From: Cryptomeria japonica
Lineage: Eukaryota; Streptophyta; Pinopsida; Cupressales; Cupressaceae
Reading direction: 5' to 3'
Assembly (NCBI RefSeq): GCF_030272615.1
Contig: NC_081406.1
Span: forward strand, 169,475,861 to 169,539,860
DNA length: 64,000 bases
Below are positions 57,185 to 64,000 of this stretch, piece by piece; the first letter of the stretch is position 1; each line of letters begins with the position of its first letter. The notes below the pieces were generated by a model. That model was not told the DNA's origin. It made no database searches and worked only from the letters and a program-made list of their open reading frames with translations. Position numbers and translations under genes: made by a program.

Positions 57185-58150
57185 ATTAAGAATGAACTTG
57201 GCTATTTGGGTACTCGTAATGAAAATGGCAAAATGGATTTGAACCACTTGTTGAAGTTTTTAGTGAGTTTGATAATTAATTTATTGTTGTTATTATAATA
57301 ATCTCAAGACCCCATTAAGAAAAGGGTTATGGAGTCATAATAGGTTGTAGAGATTGTGATGTGGCATGAATGAGATGTTTTTTCTTCTTATAAGCTATGT
57401 ATTTATTCACATGTTGACAAAATGTCTAATTAAATTATAGGCCAACAATGTCCTATGTGAAGTAGCTTCTCAACAAGGATAATCCCATTTGTATGGGCAT
57501 CACAAATTCTATTTTGGACTTCCTAATGTGCTAACTTAGTCTCATATATGCATTGAGACATATAAGTTAAGTGACAACATAGCCCCTATGATAGAGCATG
57601 TCATCAATGAGGGTGTAATAGGAGGTTTGTTTGATAAGGAATTTACTTTTATACGATAATAGGTTGGATGGTATCATTTGATCCTAGAGGCAAGCATAGA
57701 TGTCACTATACTAGGGGGTGTTGGGACCAACAATTTCATATATTATTTTTGAGTGAGGGATATCATAGGTTGGGATAAAATGTCTTTATATAAGGAAATG
57801 GTACTCATGATAATTATTAAGAATATCTAAAAGAGATCCTACGGTAACCATTGCATATGTAGCTTTGTTGATACAAGAAACTTTATTAAAAAATGCATCT
57901 AGAAACTGCAGCTTGAAATTATCCACCATGTTATTATAGGGGACAATATTATCATTCTTTGCTAGGAGATCATCATTTACTTGCTTAATAACAAGCTATA
58001 ATCACCAATTACATATAGATGCTTAATGTTCCACTATACTAATAACTTTAGGTTAGAGATGAGAGCTTCATATTTTGCTACGCTATTTGTAAAATAGAAT
58101 TCAATTCAAAATTCATTGGGGATGAGATCAACTTGAGGTGTGATGAATAA
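57185..58150 (-). pseudogene. pol: Decayed Tat-like Gypsy RNase H and integrase, N-terminal part
   Basis: Continues 55650-56265. Plus-strand 57200-57480 corresponds to the integrase core and zinc finger of 12300-12680, and 58010-58150 to the second RNase H (plus-strand cttcatattttgctacgct against cctcatattctgctatgtt near 13210). No open frame remains. Confidence 0.65.
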
Positions 58151-59427
58151 GATGTTTATGCCAAAACATGAAAAGTAAAGGATTCATCCAAGTATAGTTT
58201 CTAGTACATTAATTTTTCAATGTGAAGGATGGACTCATCGAGAATTCTACAACCAACAATGATGATAGGGAAGTAGAATGTTTGTTGCCAAATAATTTAT
58301 AATGAATAGGGTAACTAAGAAATAGCACATTGAAAAGCATGATCACATAACTAGTTTGCAGTCGCAACACAAGACCACTCTTGACCTTCAACCACTAATG
58401 TTGACTAAGTTACTTATTGAAGAATTGATAAAGATTAAATTTTTATATTGAACTAACACTTTTAATAATAATGATACATTATGCATGTGTAGATAACTAT
58501 TTATTGATGCCATGATGTGGCTACTAACAATCTTTATCTACAACTCTCTTCATGATAATACTCTCCTTCCTCTTTTGGTAGAGAGAATATACTTTTTTGC
58601 ATCCATCTTATCATCACAATTTAATTATCATATTATTCATAATCACATTATAGTTTGATTAATAATCAATGATCAACATTAATGATTAAACAAAAAATAT
58701 TTCTAATTTATCATGTTATTAAAACTAGCATCTACAACTAACTTGTAACCGAACATAATTTTACATTGGAATGATCAAAGCAATAGAAATTATATTCTAT
58801 TCTATATATCAACATATTAAATTTTTATAACTCAATCATTTGAAATGAATACCGAAAAATCCAAAATATTAATTGTTTTAATAATAGTGTGGAAAATTTT
58901 CATTAGTCAACATTAGGTTTTTCATTATTCATAATTTCTATTTTCGTTTTTGAAAAGTTATAATTATTTTCTTGTAACAATTTTCTTCACTAGTTTGTTT
59001 CCTTGAAGTGTTATTATCTTTTCATTTAAAAACCATCTTTACAAAAAATATAATCAATGTAGTCTTAAATAGGTTTCGAGATTATGATTCATTCTAGAGT
59101 AATTGGTGATATTATCTTAAAGGAAATTAGATTTTATTTTTTTAGAGTCAATTTTAATCTATTACAGTGAGAGAATCGCTTCAATCTAGGCAACAATCAT
59201 AATACGACTCCCAACAACACTCATAAGACTATCCTAGTTTCACTAACTAGGCCTTTGAAGCCTAGATTTCTCCCTAGGGAAGAATAGGTGAATGAAAAGG
59301 TTCACAAGGTTAAGTTCAAATTCATAATATAAATGATATTATAGAATATGAGAGTACCAAGTCCTCCCAAAGGAGATATGGGCTGAAATTTCTCATAACA
59401 AATTTATCAAATTAAAGAAGTCAATTA
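58151..59427. other. Non-coding or too decayed to assign
   Basis: AT-rich. 58151-58400 may be more of the same Gypsy; beyond that nothing is recognised. Confidence 0.45.
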
Positions 59428-60440
59428 GGAATAGCCTTAGCTACAAATAAAGACTATCCAATGTCTCAAGAGCAACATTTCTTTGGAAAATAGATCTATC
59501 AAATGCATGACTGATGCATGGGTACAATAATTGAACACATGTTTGTCTCTTAGGACAATAATTAAGTATAAATCCACAAAGCTTGTTACATTACATATTG
59601 ACAACATTACATATGAATGGTGGTATTGCAAATTAGTAACTTAATGTCATATCTCCAATAAATTGTATAATTATTTATGTAGATAAATATTTGAAAGGTT
59701 TATAGGAGAGATCAGAGGTGTGCTTTAGGGTTAGGGAGCTAGCTCCTCTCAAGTAGTTTGGTTTGGTTGAGAACTATGGTACAAAATTATAGAAACTAGT
59801 TATGATTGTGTATGTTGTTTCAAATAAAAGGTTATTAATGTTTTTTATTGAAGGAATTAATTAATCTCTTAGGGGTTTGGTCAAATCCTTTGAATTGAAA
59901 TGTCTCTTAGTAGTTGTATAAAATAAAGGAAGTAAAGCAGGAATAGACCTAGCCCTTAAATAAGGTCGTCAAATGCCTCATGATATGTAGCATGTTCTAG
60001 GAAAGTTGACACTCCCCACCTTTCCAACAAATTCATGAATCAAGGATGTGTACAAGAGTTTTCCACACATACTTGTCTCTTAGGTCGATGATTGAGGATA
60101 ATGTCATAAGCTACAATGCATATTGAGGGTACCATGGATTGGTCACTCTAGGCCATAAATTCATCAACTCTATAGTGAGTTCTATATATTAATAATTGTA
60201 AGGTTTGATAAGAGAAATCTCGAGGTGCCCTTTAGGGAGATAGCTCCTCTCAAGTAACTTGGCTCAATTGAGAACAATGGGATAAAATTATTGAAACTAG
60301 TTGTGATGTTGCTCGATGATTCAAAGAAAATGTTAGTGATGATTTTTATTGAAGTAATTAATGAATATCTCAAGGGTTTGGACAAAGTATTTGAATCACC
60401 TTCTCTGTAAGAGTCAATCGAGAGGACCTTAGATTTGGAG
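59428..60440. repeat. Degenerate tandem duplication, unit about 510 bp
   Basis: Unit A (59428-59937) and unit B (59938-60440) share in order: aggaatag-ccttag/ccctta, acttgtctcttagg-type phrase, tagctcctctcaagta, gaaactagttatgat/gtgat, and tattgaaggaattaat/gaagtaattaat. Strongly diverged; no open frame common to both. Confidence 0.7.
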
Positions 60441-60950
60441 AATATTATGCCAAGGAGTAGGCTAAAAAAAAAGGACTTTTCTCTCCATATAAATTCTACA
60501 AAATAATGTTTAGCAACATAAAGAATACCCTTCAAATTAGGAATTGGAGTTCTAAAATAATTTATTGAGAAGAAATAAACTATACTTGTCCTTCAAGCAT
60601 CCTTGGTCACTAAGACCCATATGCCTTGGTAAAGGGAAAGTGCACTATGTTGAGGTAGTTTCTAAGGATGAGTTAGAGATAAAAAAGAAATTGAATGATA
60701 AAATGAGGAAAACGAGCTAGGACTGAGGAGTGTAGGAAAAGAAGATAAATCAAAAGATTACAATGGAAATTTAGGAAGCACTTTGGTTGGGTTATTAGGT
60801 GCTCTAAGATACAATCCTTTTTCAATCCAAGGAGTCCTAAAGGAATAAAGAGTGATTCTCATTAAAACCAATGCCACACACAACTTTATAAATGAAGGAT
60901 TGTTATCCAAGAAAGGATTAAAATTGAAAGACTTTAAGGGATTAAATGCA
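60441..60950. other. Non-coding sequence
   Basis: Nothing recognised; the small ORF at 60758-60982 has no identifiable features. Confidence 0.45.
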
Positions 60951-62560
60951 ATGGTGGCTAAAGGGTTTTCCGTCCAATGCACCCAAAAAATCTCCTAGTT
61001 GAACCTTACTTTAGGAGAGTATGATATGAAGGATGAATTATACGTGGTTGACATAGAAGAAACATACATGGGTTTAGGTATTTAGTGGCTACATTCATTG
61101 GTATATGTCATAAAAAAATAAATTATATACGTGTCATTTGGCCTAACTAATGCTCCAACCATATTTTGGTAATGCATGGACCAAATGTTCATCCTTCAAT
61201 TGAGGAAATTCATCCTCATTTTATTTGATTATATCCATACATACAAGAAGACCTAGGAAGAGAAATTAAGCCACACTAATGACTTGTTAGAGATTCTACA
61301 AACCCAAACTCTTTTTATTAAAGATTCCAAATTCAAATTCCTAATGATGAAGATTGTGTATCTAGGTCACATAATCAATAGTTAGGGATTGTTGATGGAC
61401 ATTGAGAAGATCAAAATTATTGTGGAGTGATTGATATATTAAGGGGTTGTCTAAACCAACCATGACATTAATATATTTAACAAGGAAATGAGATTTTATT
61501 TGGATGAAAAATAACAAAAAAAAAATTTTAAAGTTAAAGGAGGTAACGAGCTCATGTCCCTTGTTAGCTATCTCTAATTTTTCCCTTCCTTTGTTTTGGA
61601 ATATGATGTTTATGGATAAGGAATTGGATTTGTGATCATGTTAAACAAGCAATGAGTTGCCTTTGTGATTAGGAAACTTAAGGAGGTGTAAAGGTGATTC
61701 TTAATTTATGATAAAGAAATGTTTTGAGGGTGGAAAATTTATGGTCAAGATGGATTGCAAAAGCTTGATATAATTTTTCAACCAAAAGTATTTTAAGGAA
61801 TAGTAATAGAAGTGGGTGCTCAAACTTCAAGTGGTTGATTTTGACATTGATTATATTAAATAGAAAAGAAATTTTGTTGTCGATGCTTTATCTAGGAGGC
61901 CAAATTTGAGCTAAATGTTTAAAATATCTACATATTGGAAAGTTGATATCACAACAAAATATGATAAAAATGCATTTGTTATTGATGTTTTTGAAAGGGA
62001 ATATGTTGGAAGATAAGTACTTAGTATCCAATGAACTCATCCTTTACAAGGATATGATTTACTTAGTAGAAAAATCTAAGATAAAAGAAAGAATTGTGAG
62101 GGTAACTCATGACTTTTCCTTTGTAGGACACCATGGGTATTTCAAACCCTAAAAGAAAGTTAGAGAGATATTCACTTTTAAAAGAATCAAAAGTGTTTTC
62201 CATTCACATGTTAGGGAATGTGTCATTTTTCTCATGAAATAAAAAGATAATACATTTCTTGTAGGATTATTACAACCACTACTAGTCCCAAAGTAGAAAA
62301 TGAGAGAGTATCTCAATGGACTTCATCATGAGACTTCCTAAAGTCTAAAGTCGTGAATGTATATGTGTTTGCGAATAGACTCACAAAATATTCACACTTG
62401 TCATCTTCTTAGATCAACATCAAAATATTTCCATAATCCATTTGATTAATGGTCTATGCTTCTGGATTCGATTGTGTGAGAATTTTTGCATCAACATTTT
62501 GGATTACACTTTGTGATCCATCATCAGGATGATAGAGAGAATAAGGAGAAGGATCAAAAT
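60951..62560 (+). pseudogene. pol: Decayed Gypsy protease, RT, RNase H and integrase (plus strand)
   Basis: A different Gypsy lineage from the Tat-type element. Near 61015-61100 a protease end (YDMKDELYVVDI, then WLHSL). Directly after, the RT (FGLTNAPTIFW at 61138-61170, then ILILFDYIH, a broken Y-x-D-D region near 61210-61235), so the first part of RT is deleted. Later FKFLMMKIVYLGHIIN near 61330, the RNase H end (VVDALSRRPN near 61880-61905), and the start of the integrase zinc finger (VTHDFSFVGHHGYFK at 62100-62150). Many stops; a fossil. Confidence 0.8.
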
Positions 62561-62815
62561 CTATGAGAACTCGATAGAACCTCAAAAATATAATTATACA
62601 AACCTATTAATGTTGCATAGTAACTTCTAACCAAAAACTGCAACACCTGAACTACACATACATAACCGCAACACCTTTGCATATATCATCCATAATATCA
62701 ATAATGTTTGGACTGATATTTGGGCCTACAAGCACTGTCTGATATAGAATCAGAAGACTAGTTTGACATCAATGACAACATTATTCACACAATTCTAACA
62801 ACCCTTCTTGGTGTA
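62561..62815 (-). mobile_element. Possible Copia-type LTR fragment
   Basis: The minus strand from 62812 reads TGTTAGAATTGTG, then TTGTCATTGATGTCAAAC, recalling the start of the Copia LTRs here. Only about 250 bp are recognisable and no partner is found. Confidence 0.35.
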
Positions 62816-62899
62816 ATAAGGTCTATAAACTTGAATTACACCAAAGTAACCTCCATTTGCAAATTTTTGGCCTTTCATGTCTAACTTTGAGAATTCTTC

Positions 62900-63720
62900 C
62901 AATCAGCATTGCACTCCACTCCAAATGCTAGATTCCACACACTGGGACCAGGTGACTCTGAAATACATGTGACCTTGCAACAATATGAGTATTTTTTGAA
63001 GAAAGATGTGTCTCCAGACACTTAGTTATTTTTCATGCTTTCTAGTTGTAGGTAATTTTTTGTAATTCCAATTGATACTTCGGGTGTCATTTTGTATATA
63101 TAGTTTTGCATGCAAGGTTTCACAAGTCCTAAGTCAAATCGAACTCTACTTTTGACTTAGTCATAGTTAGTTGTAACTTTTCCTAATTTTTCTCAGAGCC
63201 CCTCTCCTATATATATGAGGGTGTTCATTGTAGTTATCATATTTTATCTACATTCAACTAGACTTTGTTGAAGTGAAAAGCAAAGTGAAACTTTGAGTTC
63301 ATTTGTGATTTTTGCTAATTCAACTAATAAAGAAGGCATTTTTGGCACTCAAAATTTGTGTTGAGTTCATTGTGTTCTATGGTGAGAGTGTTGTTATGTC
63401 ACTCTTGTTATGGTAATTGAATTAATTGAGTAAAAGCAATTTATAGGGATATTGTAAATGAGTAGAATAAATTTGGTTGTGTAGACTTTGTGCTACATTT
63501 CAAAATTGATATAGTAGACCTTTTTGGAGGACAACATTATAAATAATTTGAGCTTTATCTTGTTGCCTTATAGTGAATATATCTTGTAATTTTGTATAAA
63601 ATAACATTATAAAGACTTCGAAGCTTTATTTTGATATTTAAAGAAAGTTGCTTGGGTTACAAAAGCTAAATAAGGTTGATAGGATAATAGTGAGTTGAAG
63701 AATTTGACCTTCACCATTAT
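62900..63720 (+). promoter_or_regulatory. LTR-like region with a TATA box
   Basis: CCTATATATATGAGG at about 63206-63219 is followed by gtgttcattgtag, a layout like the TATA-to-start region of the LTR at 42260-42300. It could be the 3' LTR of the decayed plus-strand Gypsy or a separate one; no paired copy is in the window. Confidence 0.35.
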
Positions 63721-63989
63721 TTTCTTGTCCTGAGAAGCAACATAAGATTTTGTGCTTTCATAGAAAATTTTCTTCTTATTTGTAAATCTCTTATATATGC
63801 TCCTAAGTTGTTCCTTAGGAATTTTAAAGTTGTTTGAATCATTATTGCTCTAAATCATAATACCCTTTCTGAAAAGAGAGAAAAGGATAAGCATTGATTC
63901 TGAATAAAGAGAATAAGATGATGTATCACCCAAGTTTAGATTAGGATTCATAATTAGAGTTTTGTCCTAAGTAGACAAGAGTAGTAAGC

Positions 63990-64000
63990 AAAGGGGGAGA
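63990..64000 (+). other. Polypurine tract at the window edge
   Basis: AAAGGGGGAGA, identical to the tracts of the two Copia copies here. It implies that an LTR starts just beyond the window; nothing recognised as pol precedes it. Confidence 0.5.

Overview
The window reads as nuclear DNA from a large, repeat-rich plant genome. A gymnosperm (conifer-type) source is my best guess, from the size and decay of the LTR retrotransposons, the near absence of host genes and the style of the Copia LTRs; this is inference. I found no intact host gene, tRNA, rRNA or CRISPR array. Most of the window is layered LTR retrotransposons, and several have boundaries fixed by exact target-site duplications (TSDs).

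Positions 1-29265 form a nest. A decayed reading frame of unknown origin on the minus strand (N-terminal part 29265-28981, C-terminal part 892-157) was split by a Gypsy-type LTR (898-1159 plus 27827-28980, TSD gaaag). That LTR was split by a minus-strand Copia solo LTR (1160-2204 plus 27797-27826). The solo LTR was split by a Copia element on the plus strand (2205-27796, TSD gtgtg). The gag of that Copia was split inside its zinc knuckle by a 17.9 kb Gypsy element of the Tat type on the minus strand (4592-22530, TSD gtttc).

The Gypsy element is the most interesting object. It has a gag-protease-G-patch-RT-RNaseH-second RNaseH-integrase frame (18886-11597), unbroken by indels but carrying 8 stop codons. 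It has a tRNA-Trp-like primer site and an antisense plant-mobile-domain (PMD) ORF (7194-9065) between pol and its 3' LTR. Two mirror-oriented arrays of an AGCGCT palindrome recur about every 20 bp, one after the primer site and one before the antisense ORF. Its 5' LTR has lost about 450 bp that contain the TATA box.

Positions 29266-37900 hold a second copy of the same Copia family on the minus strand (29671-37367), inserted in a CA/TG-rich microsatellite. Positions 37900-41983 are mostly featureless, with a Z-DNA-type tract and a nested tandem duplication. Positions 41984-44526 are a short non-autonomous LTR element (TSD gtttt/atttt). Positions 44527-47823 hold a decayed unidentified minus-strand frame. 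Positions 47824-53003 are an old Copia on the minus strand (TSD gatat). Positions 53004-64000 hold degenerate repeats, a decayed Tat-like Gypsy pol (58150-55650) interrupted by a Copia-type solo LTR (56266-57184), a decayed Gypsy protease-RT-integrase on the plus strand (60950-62560), an LTR-like promoter region and a polypurine tract at the last base.

Nearly every in-frame stop in the younger frames is one C-to-T (or G-to-A) change from CAG, CAA, CGA or TGG. This fits inactivation by deamination of methylated cytosine more than by indels.
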